NCBI RefSeq assembly: GCF_011398155.1
Contig: NZ_AP021888.1
Location: 1,657,501-1,721,500 of the forward strand
Direction of reading: 5' to 3'
DNA: 64,000 nt
Source of the DNA: Thiosulfativibrio zosterae
Lineage (GTDB): Bacteria; Pseudomonadota; Gammaproteobacteria; Thiomicrospirales; Thiomicrospiraceae
The notes under the pieces were generated by a model that saw only the letters and a list, made by a program, of their open reading frames with translations, was not told the DNA's origin and ran no database searches. Of this stretch, positions 48,895 to 60,442 are shown in pieces. Position numbers and translations under genes: made by a program. The first letter of the stretch is position 1. Each line of letters opens with the position of its first letter.

Positions 48895-49095
48895 GAAAAG
48901 GGACAAAAACTCACTTAGTGGGAATGCTTATGTTTTATGAGACCACAAACAAATTTCAAAACATTTTACCTGTTTTCAAATGATTTTTTTACCCAATATT
49001 GGCTGGTATGGGTTGGTAATCGTTGGATTTAACCTGTTTTTTTGCTTTTAACGGCCAGATGGGCATAATACCCTAAACTAAAAACGGAGAAACTT

Positions 49096-49668
49096 ATGAG
49101 TATAGAGCAAGCCTTATTAGAAAGAAGTGGCCATAAATGTGAATTATGCGGTGCAACGGATGATTTAAGTGTTTTTGAAGTCAGCCCATCCGATGGTTCT
49201 GAAGAGCAGTCTATTTGTATTTGCAGCACCTGCAAATCACAAATCGAAGCCCCAGAAACCGTTGATGCCAATCACTGGCGTTGTTTAAATGACAGCATGT
49301 GGAGCACGGTACCTGCCGTTCAGGTGATGGCATATCGTATGTTGAATAACCTGCGCGCCGAAGGATGGCCGCAAGATTTATTGGACATGATGTATCTCAA
49401 TGATGAAACCAAAGCTTGGGCAGATGCTGGATTGGCCGGTGCGGTTGAAGATGACCGTGAACCCACCCTAGATAGCAATGGCGCTCGCTTAGTTGAAGGT
49501 GACAATGTCACCTTAATTAAAGACTTGGATGTTAAAGGGGCCAACTTCACAGCTAAACGCGGTACCGCGGTGCGTGGTATTCGTTTAACTGACAACCCTC
49601 TGCATGTAGAAGGTAAAGTCAATGGCACGGTCATCGTTTTGGTTGCCGCCTACTTGAAAAAAGCCTAA
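49096..49668 (+). CDS. PhnA-domain protein (YjdM-like)
   Basis: A 190-residue protein with an N-terminal zinc-ribbon (CELCGATDDL and CICSTCKSQIE) and a C-terminal PhnA domain (DSNGARLVEGDNVTLIKDLDVKGANFTAKRGTAVRGIRLTDNPLHVEGKVNGTVIVL). About twice the length of E. coli YjdM because of a helical middle segment. Despite the name, a role in phosphonate use is not established for this family. GGAGAAAC ribosome site precedes the ATG; a strong terminator follows. Confidence 0.85.
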   Translation: MSIEQALLERSGHKCELCGATDDLSVFEVSPSDGSEEQSICICSTCKSQIEAPETVDANHWRCLNDSMWSTVPAVQVMAYRMLNNLRAEGWPQDLLDMMYLNDETKAWADAGLAGAVEDDREPTLDSNGARLVEGDNVTLIKDLDVKGANFTAKRGTAVRGIRLTDNPLHVEGKVNGTVIVLVAAYLKKA

Positions 49669-49682
49669 CCACAAAACCTCAC

Positions 49683-49757
49683 AAAAAGCCCTTAAAACGC
49701 TCCCAAAATTGACCAGCACCCAAAGGGCATAAAGCCTGGGTGTTTTAAGGGCTTTTT
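49683..49757. terminator. Long-stem terminator between phnA-like gene and lysE-like gene
   Basis: Perfect 16-bp arms AAAAAGCCCTTAAAAC and GTTTTAAGGGCTTTTT separated by 43 bp that contain a nested CACCC/GGGTG stem. The T-runs on both strands suit bidirectional termination of convergent genes. Confidence 0.8.
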
Positions 49758-49786
49758 TGCTTGTTAAATCTCAATCAAAACCTTAG

Positions 49787-50416
49787 TTAAGATCCATGAT
49801 TTTCCAGCATGGCCATTTTGATTCCGGTGAAGAGTAAAGTTAACCCCGCTGCACGATTGATCAAACGAATCAGCCAGGCTTTGAGCTTTTGGCGCGCCAT
49901 ATGAAATCCTAAATAGCCATACAAGCTATACACCAAACAATCTGCCAAAAACAAGGTTAACGCCATCACAGCCAATTGCATCAATAAGGGTTCGTTTGGG
50001 TTAATGAATTGCGGCAAAAGCGCTGAAAAATACATCAAGGCTTTCGGATTCGCCAACTGAATCACCAGCCCTTGTCTAAATAGTTTACCCGTTCGAGCAT
50101 CGATTTTTTTGTTTTCAAACTGTATGGCAGACGCTTTACTCAATAAAACGCTCAATCCCAAATAAATCAAAAAGGCAACGCCCAACCATTTAATCACTGA
50201 AAACAGCGTACTTGAAGCCACGATGAGCGCTGAAATACCGGTGGCCGACAACCCAAAAAATATTAAATCGGCAGAGGCAATCCCCAAAACCCCAATAAAG
50301 GCTTTAGACGACTGCAAGCTGGCACCCTGCGCCGCTGCCGTTAAGGCAGAAGGCCCTGGCACAAGCACTAACAAAAAAGTGGTGATGAAAAAAATCGAGA
50401 AATGCTCAATATCCAA
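49787..50416 (-). CDS. LysE/RhtB-family amino-acid exporter
   Basis: A 209-residue membrane protein with about six hydrophobic helices. The N-terminus FFITTFLLVLVPGPSALTAAAQGASLQSSKAFIGVLGIASAD is the LysE/RhtB signature (VPGP), and QGLVIQLANPKALMYFSALLPQF is the second family hallmark. Exported substrate (homoserine, threonine, lysine or others) cannot be told from sequence. Confidence 0.87.
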   Translation of the reverse strand: MDIEHFSIFFITTFLLVLVPGPSALTAAAQGASLQSSKAFIGVLGIASADLIFFGLSATGISALIVASSTLFSVIKWLGVAFLIYLGLSVLLSKASAIQFENKKIDARTGKLFRQGLVIQLANPKALMYFSALLPQFINPNEPLLMQLAVMALTLFLADCLVYSLYGYLGFHMARQKLKAWLIRLINRAAGLTLLFTGIKMAMLENHGS

Positions 50417-50444
50417 TCTTTAAACTCCGCTTAGAAAGTTATTG

Positions 50445-51428
50445 TTAAAACAGATTACCCAACTGCACACCTAAACTCAGGGTGTTATTTTTGTAGTTAT
50501 AATCAATCAGGCTTTCGCCATAGCCATAAAACCATTGCACATAACCATTCAAATTACGATGAATGGGATAGGTGTAACTCAACTCAAACGAGCCTTTATT
50601 ATCATTCGCGTCAAAATTATTGCGCACTATCACCCTAAAATTTTGCTCATCGTATTTGGTAAGATAATAAAACTCGCCATAACCCATGTATTTCAAAATA
50701 TCGGGATTGTCATCTGTTGGATCGGTTTCTGGCAGTCTAATCCAGGGCATAAACCCAAACGCAGAATTCTCCTGTTCAAATATAAACCTAAGATAAGCGC
50801 GATTCCAAGACCGAGATAATGCACCAGTTTGCCCATTAGACTGATGCACCACGCCCAAATCTACTAAACGATTTTGCCAGCCGAGTAGACGCCAATCATT
50901 GTCAAAACTGATCCAAGCCTCAGGCGCATGATTGGTTTCTCGAAACGGTGCAGAAATCGTGTGATTATAGGCCTGCCAAAATGAACGATTGGTGTAGCCA
51001 ACAAACCAATGGTCACCCCAGCCTAAAAAGTTTTCTGAAATCGGTACTTTTAAACTGATTTGAAACTTCACCTCAACTGGGTCAAAAAACTCTTCACCCT
51101 CATAAACCTCTTTAAACGGTTTTTGATTGGTGCCTGAAAAGTTATAAGACCCAAACAACACATAATTGGGCAGGTAAGACTGAATTGAAAATTGATTATT
51201 GCGATTCAAACGCTCCTGCTGCAAGCGCTTTTCAAAAGCGGAAATCTCGATGTTTTTCGCTTCTTTTAAGACGCATTGTTTGCGAATCTCTTCGAGCGTA
51301 GTTGCGCTGTCCAACAAGGCTTTTTGGACACAATCAGTGTCGTATTGCGGTGCACCTTCTGCCAAAGCCAGTTGACTGCACAGCACTAACCCTGTGAAGA
51401 GTCCAACCTTAAATGCATTTAATATCAT
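50445..51428 (-). CDS. pldA: Outer-membrane phospholipase A
   Basis: OMPLA-type phospholipase (327 aa). A signal peptide (1-24, ending ALAEG) and an N-terminal helical region precede the barrel. Active-site His and Ser appear in VVHQSNGQTGALSRSWNRAYLRF, the hallmark HxSNG...SRSWNR motif, and the partner Asn fits the preceding strands. Outer-membrane location is consistent with the C-terminal LGVQLGNLF strand. Overlaps the stop of the upstream CvfB-like gene. Confidence 0.92.
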   Translation of the reverse strand: MILNAFKVGLFTGLVLCSQLALAEGAPQYDTDCVQKALLDSATTLEEIRKQCVLKEAKNIEISAFEKRLQQERLNRNNQFSIQSYLPNYVLFGSYNFSGTNQKPFKEVYEGEEFFDPVEVKFQISLKVPISENFLGWGDHWFVGYTNRSFWQAYNHTISAPFRETNHAPEAWISFDNDWRLLGWQNRLVDLGVVHQSNGQTGALSRSWNRAYLRFIFEQENSAFGFMPWIRLPETDPTDDNPDILKYMGYGEFYYLTKYDEQNFRVIVRNNFDANDNKGSFELSYTYPIHRNLNGYVQWFYGYGESLIDYNYKNNTLSLGVQLGNLF

Positions 51429-52255
51429 TCAAGTAGTCGAATTTGTGATGGTTCTATGGCAATTTTTTTCAGTTTTAATAAGCGCCCAATTGAGCGTTTA
51501 TAATTGGCTTTACTGTCACGATAAACAGCAAAAATGGCCTCAGGCGTACTTTTATCGGTGAGGTTAGAAACCCCATTATTTTCCGCCAAATGCGCCAAAA
51601 TTTTGCTCGACAAATCATCTACTGCCGCATGGCCTTGCTTATTGATGGATAAATTCAACTTGCCATCCGGACGCACTTCTTTGATATAACCCTTGAGTTT
51701 TTGTCCCATTCTTAAAGGCTGCAAAATTTCTGAGTTATGAATCAACCCCAAGTACGTGCCATTCACCACGGCGCTGTAACCTAAATCACTGCGACTGGCG
51801 ACCAGCAAAGCCACTTCTTGCCCACGCTTAAAATTGCGACCCTCTTCACTTAAGTGCAAACTCAATTTGCTGGATGCGGCCATGCGTCCGGTATTGTCTT
51901 CATAAATATAAACACAATAAGAACGCCCTTCTTCCATGGGCACACGCTGTTCTGTGTAAGGTGCGAGCAAATCCTTAGGCATACCCCAATCCAAAAACGC
52001 ACCGGTTTTATTGACTTGCGTCACCTTTAAAAAGGCCACTTCACCAATCGAAGCTAAGGGCTGATCTGTCGTTGCCACCAAACGATCTTGCGAGTCTAGA
52101 TAAATAAACACTTCAAGGGATTGCCCAATTTCAGCATTGTCCGGCATATACCGTTTGGGCAATAAAATTTCGCCTAAATTGCCGCCATCTAAATAAACGC
52201 CAAACTCTACTGCTTTTACAATCTTGAGTTTATTGATTCTGCCGACTTGTGCCAT
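51425..52255 (-). CDS. CvfB-like S1-domain RNA-binding protein
   Basis: A 276-residue protein of the CvfB/YitL family: three S1-like OB folds (ef. INKLKIVKAVEFGVYLDGGNLGEILLPKRY, VNKTGAFLDWGMPKDLLAPY, SDLGYSAVVNGTYLGLIHNSEIL) and a C-terminal winged helix (IFAVYRDSKANYKRSIGRLLKLKKIAI). Family members bind RNA; CvfB affects virulence gene expression in staphylococci, but its role here is unknown. Overlaps pldA by 4 bp. Confidence 0.85.
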   Translation of the reverse strand: MAQVGRINKLKIVKAVEFGVYLDGGNLGEILLPKRYMPDNAEIGQSLEVFIYLDSQDRLVATTDQPLASIGEVAFLKVTQVNKTGAFLDWGMPKDLLAPYTEQRVPMEEGRSYCVYIYEDNTGRMAASSKLSLHLSEEGRNFKRGQEVALLVASRSDLGYSAVVNGTYLGLIHNSEILQPLRMGQKLKGYIKEVRPDGKLNLSINKQGHAAVDDLSSKILAHLAENNGVSNLTDKSTPEAIFAVYRDSKANYKRSIGRLLKLKKIAIEPSQIRLLE

Positions 52256-52326
52256 GGGTTATTCCTTAATGTGAAAACTTAAAATTGAAATGGTTTGGAG
52301 GAGGTTTAATAACAACAGCAAGAAAC

Positions 52327-52713
52327 TTAACGAAGGGGTTTAAGTTCAAAGTATTGTGCGCCATCTGCGGAAAATATAATCATTAATAAACCAATGATAA
52401 TCAGCAACAATACAAAAGGAATCGCTCCCCAACTGGTCCAGTTGCCGCCAGATGATCGTTTGCCGTCAATAATAATCAACAATAAACTAAAAAGCCCCAC
52501 CATCGTTAAAATGATGCCGCCAATATAAGCCCCTGCATAAAAGCCATAGCCAACTCCACCCAACACAGAAAAGCCAAGCAAGTTGCCAAAAATCGATGAT
52601 TTTTTGGGATGAGCATGGACTTTTTCGCGCGTCTTTAAATAGTTGTTATACCATTGATCTGAGATACCTAAATCATCGTCAGACTCGGTCTTTAACGGAT
52701 TTGAATCTTTCAT
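52327..52713 (-). CDS. Small membrane protein of unknown function
   Basis: Not recognised. The 128 residues have a hydrophilic N-terminus with a Lys/His-rich patch (KTREKVHAHPKKSS), three hydrophobic segments (LLGFSVLGGVGYGFYAGAYIGG, ILTMVGLFSLLLIIIDG, AIPFVLLLIIIGLLMIIFS) and a short C-terminal tail. A normal ATG start without a clear ribosome site. The cruciform with a repeat copy lies directly upstream. Confidence 0.6.
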   Translation of the reverse strand: MKDSNPLKTESDDDLGISDQWYNNYLKTREKVHAHPKKSSIFGNLLGFSVLGGVGYGFYAGAYIGGIILTMVGLFSLLLIIIDGKRSSGGNWTSWGAIPFVLLLIIIGLLMIIFSADGAQYFELKPLR

Positions 52714-52732
52714 TTTTATTCCTTAAAGACCC

Positions 52733-52778
52733 AAAAGCCTCTAATTTTGACCAGGCCTGGTCATTTTTAGAGGCTTTT
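52733..52778. terminator. 46-bp cruciform/terminator with the palindromic repeat at its centre
   Basis: Outer arms AAAAGCCTCTAA and TTAGAGGCTTTT and inner arms TGACCAGG/CCTGGTCA share one centre, with a 3-nt TTT/TTT mismatch between. The result is a 23-bp-armed structure ending in T-runs between icd and the small membrane gene, where it may terminate icd transcription. The inner 16 bp are an exact copy of the ACCAGGCCTGGT repeat. Confidence 0.75.
52748..52763. repeat. Palindromic repeat ACCAGGCCTGGT, copy 8 (intergenic, in cruciform)
   Basis: TGACCAGGCCTGGTCA, same 16-bp form and T-rich flanks as copy 1 between ruvC and nadA. Confidence 0.9.
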
Positions 52779-52817
52779 ATCATCATTTTAGACCTGAGTT
52801 ATGTGGTAATAACGCGA

Positions 52818-55052
<2,235 letters not shown>

Positions 55053-55098
55053 TTAGAAAGAATGCCTCATCGTTGAGCGCTGGCAAGGGTCAAAGAGA

Positions 55099-55150
55099 CC
55101 TTTGCGCGTGCAAAGGCTTCTTAAAATGTTAGAATTGGCATTATTCTAAC
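55099..55150. promoter_or_regulatory. Two inverted repeats between icd and rluE
   Basis: CCTTTGC-GCGT-GCAAAGG (55099-55116) and GTTAGAAT-N7-ATTCTAAC (55128-55150) lie in the divergent control region. The second looks like an operator; the first could form an mRNA hairpin in the icd leader. Regulator unknown. Confidence 0.45.
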
Positions 55151-55186
55151 CCAGCCACCTTGAAAATATAAGTCAACTCTTAACAG

Positions 55187-55741
55187 ATGTCTCAAATACT
55201 CCTATTTAATAAACCTTTTAATGTGTTATGCCAATTTACGGATGAACCCGAGTTTAAAGGGCAAAGAGAAACCCTGGCCGATTATATTCAGTTGCCCAAT
55301 TTTTATGCCGCAGGCCGTCTTGACCGAGATTCTGAAGGTTTACTCTTGCTAACGGACGATGGCAAATTGCAGCATAAAATTGCCGACCCGCAGCACAAGC
55401 AACCCAAAACCTATCTGGTGCAAGTCGAAGGTGAACTCAATGCTCAAGCCGTTGGGCAATTGCAAAAAGGCGTCACCCTTAAAGATGGCCTAACGCGCCC
55501 TGCCAAAGCCCGCAAGGTTAACGAACCCAAATGGATTTGGGAGAGAAACCCGCCAATTCGCCAACGCCAATCTATTCCAACCAGCTGGCTCGAATTGACC
55601 ATTACTGAAGGCAAAAACCGCCAAGTAAGGCGTATGACCGCGGCGGTTGGCTTTCCCACTTTACGCCTCATTCGCATTCAAATCGGTGAATTCAAATTGG
55701 GTAATTTGCAACCTGGCGAGTCAGTATTGCAAACGATTTAA
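55187..55741 (+). CDS. rluE: 23S rRNA pseudouridine synthase E
   Basis: Small RsuA-family pseudouridine synthase (184 aa) modifying 23S rRNA. It has no S4 domain, as expected for RluE, and carries the catalytic Asp in YAAGRLDRDSEGLLLLTDDG, KTYLVQVEGEL, and the C-terminal WLELTITEGKNRQVRRMTAAVGFPTLRLIRIQIG. Divergent from icd, 50 bp before mnmA. Confidence 0.92.
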   Translation: MSQILLFNKPFNVLCQFTDEPEFKGQRETLADYIQLPNFYAAGRLDRDSEGLLLLTDDGKLQHKIADPQHKQPKTYLVQVEGELNAQAVGQLQKGVTLKDGLTRPAKARKVNEPKWIWERNPPIRQRQSIPTSWLELTITEGKNRQVRRMTAAVGFPTLRLIRIQIGEFKLGNLQPGESVLQTI

Positions 55742-55791
55742 GTCAATATTCATGGTAAAATCACGCACAAATGAATTTAAATGAGTTAAAA

Positions 55792-56928
55792 ATGTCACAA
55801 GAAAATGCACAAACCAAAGTCATCGTCGGTCTGTCTGGCGGGGTGGATTCCTCAGTGGCGGCTTTGTTGTTAAAACAACAAGGCTACCAAGTGGAAGGCC
55901 TGTTTATGAAAAATTGGGAAGGTGACGATACCGAAGACTATTGCCCGGCTGCCGAAGACTTAAAAGATGTACTGGCCATTTGTGAAAAGCTTGATATTCC
56001 CTTGCATATTGAAAACTTCTCAAAAGATTATTGGGACAGAGTATTTGCACATTTTTTAACTGAATATGGCGCAGGCCGTACGCCCAACCCTGATATTTTG
56101 TGTAACAAAGAAGTGAAATTTAAAGCCTTTTTAGACCACGCCTTAGACTTGGGCGCTGACTATATTGCCACCGGGCATTACACGCGAGTGAGTCAAGACG
56201 ACCAAGGGCATTTTCATTTATTAAAAGGCTTAGACAATAATAAAGATCAAAGTTACTTTTTATATACCTTGCAACAAAACCAGTTAAAGCATTCCTTGTT
56301 TCCGGTGGGCGAGCTCGAAAAACCCTATGTGCGCCAACTTGCCGAAGAAGCGGATTTGATTACCCACAACAAAAAAGACAGCACGGGTATTTGTTTTATT
56401 GGGGAACGGAAATTCAAAGATTTTTTACAACAATTTTTACCCGCACAACCCGGCGATATTGTCACCACTGAAGGTAAAGTCATCGGTAAGCACGATGGAT
56501 TGATGTATCACACGCTAGGGCAACGCAAAGGCTTGGGTATAGGCGGAGGGCATGGCGTAGAAGATATTCCATGGTATTCGGCAGACAAAAATCTTGCTAC
56601 CAATCAATTGGTTGCCGTGCAGGGCTCGGATCACCCCCTACTCAACCATGCCATTTTAACTGCCAATACTTGCGACTGGGTTTCGGGGAAATGTCCGACG
56701 CTTAATTCGCCACTTAAAGCTAAGGTACGCTACCGTCAGCCAGAACAACCTTGTGAAATTGTGGCTGATGAGCTGGGACAAATCACTGTCGTTTTTCAAG
56801 AACCGCAAACCGCGATTACCCCCGGACAATCCGTGGTGTTTTATCAAGGTGACGACTGTTTAGGCGGCGCAATTATTACGGGTCGCTATCACCAATTGAA
56901 TGAAATAAAGGCTTCTACCAGTTTATGA
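55792..56928 (+). CDS. mnmA: tRNA 2-thiouridylase MnmA
   Basis: Thiolates U34 of tRNA Lys/Glu/Gln. The PP-loop [18 protein letters not shown], catalytic Cys pair ([10 protein letters not shown] and [13 protein letters not shown]) and [11 protein letters not shown] are canonical. The frame is open to 55771, but ATG 55792 has GAG 6 nt upstream and gives the usual short N-terminus (378 aa). The last codon overlaps hflD. Confidence 0.96.
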   Translation: MSQENAQTKVIVGLSGGVDSSVAALLLKQQGYQVEGLFMKNWEGDDTEDYCPAAEDLKDVLAICEKLDIPLHIENFSKDYWDRVFAHFLTEYGAGRTPNPDILCNKEVKFKAFLDHALDLGADYIATGHYTRVSQDDQGHFHLLKGLDNNKDQSYFLYTLQQNQLKHSLFPVGELEKPYVRQLAEEADLITHNKKDSTGICFIGERKFKDFLQQFLPAQPGDIVTTEGKVIGKHDGLMYHTLGQRKGLGIGGGHGVEDIPWYSADKNLATNQLVAVQGSDHPLLNHAILTANTCDWVSGKCPTLNSPLKAKVRYRQPEQPCEIVADELGQITVVFQEPQTAITPGQSVVFYQGDDCLGGAIITGRYHQLNEIKASTSL

Positions 56929-57602
56929 ATTACACAGAACAAGATCGTGCCATTGCCCTTATCGGTATTTACCAGGCAGCCCAACAGGTTTTCGACCTAG
57001 CTACCACCGGTAAAACCGATGAAAAAGCCTATCATGCCTCTTTAGAATCGTTGTTTATACAAAACCCCGCGGATACCTTAGCCGTTTTTGGCGGTGATGT
57101 AGACAATATCCAATGGGGTGTGAATACCTTGTTGGCACAAATGAGTTCAGACATAGCCGTGTCTAACCGCAATATTGAAATTACCAAATATGTATTAAGT
57201 TTGATGATTCTGGAAAAAAACATCCAGCAGGCTGATGGCGTTTTTAACCAAATTTCAAAAGTGATTGACTCCGCACAGGCACAGCGCGCCCACTTTGGTG
57301 AGTTTCATGAAAATGTGATTGCCACCCTTGCCAGAGCTTACTCTGAAAATGTCAGCACTATTAATCCGCGCATTATGGTGAATGGTCAACATGGCCATTT
57401 ACAAAACCCAAGAATTGCCAATAAAATTAGAGCCTTATTATTGGCAGGCATTCGTGCAGTGGTTTTGTGGCGACAAGTGGGCGGAACCCGCTGGGGATTG
57501 ATTTGGAATCGTAAGAAATATCTCAGAGCCGCACAAGCATTGTATCGTGCACCCCAAGCAGACGATCATTCAGAGCCAACCAGTCTATTCAAAAAAGATT
57601 AA
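56925..57602 (+). CDS. hflD: HflD, high-frequency lysogenization protein homologue
   Basis: Small helical protein (225 aa) commonly following mnmA; in E. coli HflD counteracts lambda CII at the membrane, its wider role being unknown. Family segments are [70 protein letters not shown] and [16 protein letters not shown]. Its ATG overlaps the mnmA stop. Confidence 0.92.
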   Translation: MNYTEQDRAIALIGIYQAAQQVFDLATTGKTDEKAYHASLESLFIQNPADTLAVFGGDVDNIQWGVNTLLAQMSSDIAVSNRNIEITKYVLSLMILEKNIQQADGVFNQISKVIDSAQAQRAHFGEFHENVIATLARAYSENVSTINPRIMVNGQHGHLQNPRIANKIRALLLAGIRAVVLWRQVGGTRWGLIWNRKKYLRAAQALYRAPQADDHSEPTSLFKKD

Positions 57603-57616
57603 CGAGCCTGACAAAC

Positions 57617-57889
57617 ATGACCATTCACATTCAACACCAACCCTCGCAAGACCAATTACAAACACTGGGCGTATTCAATTGGCCTATTTGGGAAAAAGAG
57701 AGTTCTGCTTTTGATTGGTTTTATGACGCTGAAGAGACTTGTTACCTATTAGAAGGCCAAGTGGTCGTTTCTTATGGTAAGGGAGAAGCGGTTAGCTTTG
57801 GGGCGGGGGATTTGGTCACTTTCCCCAAAGGACTGACTTGCCGCTGGGATATTCAAAAGGCTGTCAAAAAACACTATCAATTTGCTTAA
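57617..57889 (+). CDS. Small cupin protein (Cupin_3 / DUF861)
   Basis: A 90-residue single-domain cupin: FNWPIWEKESSAFDWFYDAEETCYLLEGQVVVSY and VSFGAGDLVTFPKGLTCRWDIQKAVKKHYQFA are typical DUF861 strands. The metal-binding histidines of larger cupins are mostly absent. Third gene after mnmA and hflD, 14 bp after hflD. Function unknown. Confidence 0.82.
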   Translation: MTIHIQHQPSQDQLQTLGVFNWPIWEKESSAFDWFYDAEETCYLLEGQVVVSYGKGEAVSFGAGDLVTFPKGLTCRWDIQKAVKKHYQFA

Positions 57890-57905
57890 AAAGCGCCAAA
57901 AAACA

Positions 57906-57917
57906 ACCAGGCCTGGT
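57906..57917. repeat. Palindromic repeat ACCAGGCCTGGT, copy 9 (intergenic)
   Basis: Exact core 16 bp after the cupin stop, with AAATTTTGG on one side; read on the minus strand it follows the extended consensus (AAATTTAACC...GGTTGTTTTT). Confidence 0.85.
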
Positions 57918-57963
57918 TAAATTTTGGTCTTCAAACCTCTTTTTTAAACCACGTTTTAGATAA

Positions 57964-57987
57964 CAAAAAGCCCCAATTAAGGGGCTT
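57964..57987 (-). terminator. Rho-independent terminator of ppiD
   Basis: Minus-strand AAGCCCC-TTAATT-GGGGCTTTTTG, a 7-bp stem and T-run 28 bp after the ppiD stop. Confidence 0.85.
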
Positions 57988-58014
57988 AGTGCATACTGCT
58001 AACGGGTATGTAGA

Positions 58015-59925
58015 TTACTTTAAGGTTTTATAAACCGACTTTTTCTCAACTGTCGCTTCACTTACCAGGGTTTTAATTCGGGCATCGACTTCCGCCGTGC
58101 CATAAATCTCAACCAAAGTATCTTTTAATTGCGTTAATTGCTCAGCCGGTAAAGCTTGCTCTGCTTGCTTAACGCCTGCTAATTCCAATACCAGTGAATC
58201 ACCCGTTGATAATTGCATCACTTGATAAGTTGACGCATTTTCAGCGGGTTTTGGCATTTTAAAAACAGTTTGGGTAATTTGCGGTAATACGCTACGGTTT
58301 TCATGACCAACCCATCCCACAACCGTCCATTCAATCCCCGGCGCTTCAAGGGACTTTATCTCAGCACCCTGCTTCACTTTTTCGAATAAAGACGCTGCCA
58401 ATTCGCCAGATGCTTTAACCGCTGATAGGCGTTTTAACTCAGTGACAACGGCTTCGCGGACTTCAGCAAATGGCTTTTGTCTTTCGGCAACATAATCAGC
58501 AACTCTAACCACCACTGAAGACTTAGGCGACATTTCAATCGCGGCACTGTTCAATTTATTTTTTAAAACATCCTCTGAAAAGGCTGCTTCTAATACTTTA
58601 GCATTGGTTGTAATCGGCGAATCGCCACCTTGTTTTTGAAACAAAGGCGTGGTTTTTACCGTTAAACCGACAGCATCAGCCGCTGGAATTAAAGAGTCAG
58701 ACTGCTCATAAGCTGCGGTGCTCATTTTTTCTAACAAATCAAAATACTGTTTTTCAGCTTCTTGCGCACGATAAGCAGAATCCACCTGGTCTTTGACCTT
58801 ATCAAACGCTTGAATGACTTTAGGTTCAATTTTAATTAACTTAATTAGGTGATATCCAAAGTCAGTTTTGATAGGCTCACTGGTTTGACCTTCTTGCATC
58901 GTAAACACAGCTTCGTCAAACTCAGGCACCATCATGCCCTGTTGAAATAACCCTAAATCACCGCCTAACTTAGCAGAACCCGGGTCTTGAGAGTATTTCT
59001 TTGCCAATTCCGCAAAATCAGCACCAGCGGTCAATTCTTTTTGAACTTCTTGAATTTTTGCTAAAGCCTCTTTCTCCGAAGCTTCACTGCCTGGCGTGGT
59101 ACGGATCAAAATATGACTTGCTTGACGTTTTTCAGGAATCACAAAGCTATTTTTATTGGCTTCATAATAAGCCGACAAATCATCTGCACTCACCGCTAAG
59201 TTTTTTGCCAATTCATCTTGTGACAACTCAATGTAATTTAGACTAACTTGCTCAGGCGCAACATAATCAGCCATGTGATCGGCATAATAGCCATCCACTT
59301 CTGCATCCGTGACGGTTGCTTTGGCTAGAAATGGTCGCTGATCAACACGCAGATAATTAAAAGATCTTTGTTGTGTTTGCAAAGCCACCAAACTATCGAC
59401 TTGGGCAGGCATGGCCATGGCTGAGGATTGTGTCAATTGGCGCATTTGATTTTCAATTAAAAACTGACGTTGTTCATATTCAAAACGTGCAACACTTAAG
59501 CCATTACGCGCCAAAATATCTTCATAAACCGTTTGGTCAAACTTGCCATCTTTTTGAAAAACCGATGCTGAATGAATAGTCATCGCCAACTGCTGGTCAG
59601 ACACTCTAAGATTATGCTTATCCGCCCATTGACGAATGGCTTCCGACTCAACCAAGGCTTGCATGACTTCATCACGCAACTGTTCGTCTTTGACTACTTG
59701 GTCATACATCTCGCCAAACTGCTGCTGTAACCGATTTTTTTGACGGTTATAGAGCGTTAAAAACTGACTGGCAGTGATGTCTTCACCGTTGACAGTCGCA
59801 ACCACAACGGTTTTATCGCCTTTTGCATATTGTTCAATACCGAACAACGCAAACGTGAGAATAATCAATCCAACTATAACCCAAGCAATCCATCCTTGAG
59901 CGTGTTCTCTAATGGCTCGTAACAT
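58015..59925 (-). CDS. ppiD: Peptidyl-prolyl isomerase PpiD (periplasmic chaperone)
   Basis: Inner-membrane anchored periplasmic folding factor at the Sec translocon. The 636 residues have an N-terminal helix (GWIAWVIVGLIILTFALFGIE), a SurA_N-like helical region, a parvulin domain at about 260-360 (RQASHILIRTTPGS, YSQDPGSAKLGGDLGLFQQGMMVPEFDEAVFTM, DFGYHLIKLI) and a second SurA-like C-terminal region. Length is typical. Confidence 0.94.
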   Translation of the reverse strand: MLRAIREHAQGWIAWVIVGLIILTFALFGIEQYAKGDKTVVVATVNGEDITASQFLTLYNRQKNRLQQQFGEMYDQVVKDEQLRDEVMQALVESEAIRQWADKHNLRVSDQQLAMTIHSASVFQKDGKFDQTVYEDILARNGLSVARFEYEQRQFLIENQMRQLTQSSAMAMPAQVDSLVALQTQQRSFNYLRVDQRPFLAKATVTDAEVDGYYADHMADYVAPEQVSLNYIELSQDELAKNLAVSADDLSAYYEANKNSFVIPEKRQASHILIRTTPGSEASEKEALAKIQEVQKELTAGADFAELAKKYSQDPGSAKLGGDLGLFQQGMMVPEFDEAVFTMQEGQTSEPIKTDFGYHLIKLIKIEPKVIQAFDKVKDQVDSAYRAQEAEKQYFDLLEKMSTAAYEQSDSLIPAADAVGLTVKTTPLFQKQGGDSPITTNAKVLEAAFSEDVLKNKLNSAAIEMSPKSSVVVRVADYVAERQKPFAEVREAVVTELKRLSAVKASGELAASLFEKVKQGAEIKSLEAPGIEWTVVGWVGHENRSVLPQITQTVFKMPKPAENASTYQVMQLSTGDSLVLELAGVKQAEQALPAEQLTQLKDTLVEIYGTAEVDARIKTLVSEATVEKKSVYKTLK

Positions 59926-60052
59926 CCGACCTTTCCCTAGAAAAATAAAAACACTATTTTAACAAGGTATCATGGTGTTTTCAGGGTTATTTATGAACTA
60001 TCCTGTGCTATTATTGTTTACTATTATTTGATTAGACAAAAGTGAGCAACAA

Positions 60053-60412
60053 ATGACCAGTGTTTTATATATTGATGACGCATCTTCTATGAGAAAATTA
60101 GTAGAAATGGTTTTGGGAAGGGATTATCAATTAACCCTTGCAGAAAATGGTCAAGAAGGCCTGGACGCTCTTCAACTTAAGCAGTTTGATGTGATTATCT
60201 CTGATGTGAATATGCCGGTGATGGATGGCATTACTTTCTTAACTGAAGCGCGCAAATTAGCCGCCTATAAGTTCACGCCCATTTTGATGATGACGACAGA
60301 AGCCAGCCCAGAAATGAAAGCCAAAGGTAAAGAAGGCGGCGCAACGGGTTGGATTGTAAAACCTTTTGACCCTCAAAAACTTCCAGGGATCATCCAAAAA
60401 GTGGTTAGCTAA
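60053..60412 (+). CDS. CheY-like response regulator
   Basis: Single receiver domain (119 aa) without an output domain. Acidic pocket DD in YIDDASSMRKLVE, phosphoacceptor Asp in VIISDVNMPVMDG, Thr in MMTTEAS and Lys in IVKPFDPQKL are all present. It is convergent with a chemoreceptor gene, so a chemotaxis role is likely, though CheA/CheW are not in the window. Confidence 0.9.
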   Translation: MTSVLYIDDASSMRKLVEMVLGRDYQLTLAENGQEGLDALQLKQFDVIISDVNMPVMDGITFLTEARKLAAYKFTPILMMTTEASPEMKAKGKEGGATGWIVKPFDPQKLPGIIQKVVS

Positions 60413-60442
60413 AACACATTTTGACTCAGTACCCAAAAAAAT

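Noticed and set aside
49096-49668. PhnA as evidence of a phosphonate operon
   Set aside because: No other phn gene is present, and PhnA proteins are not established phosphonate enzymes.
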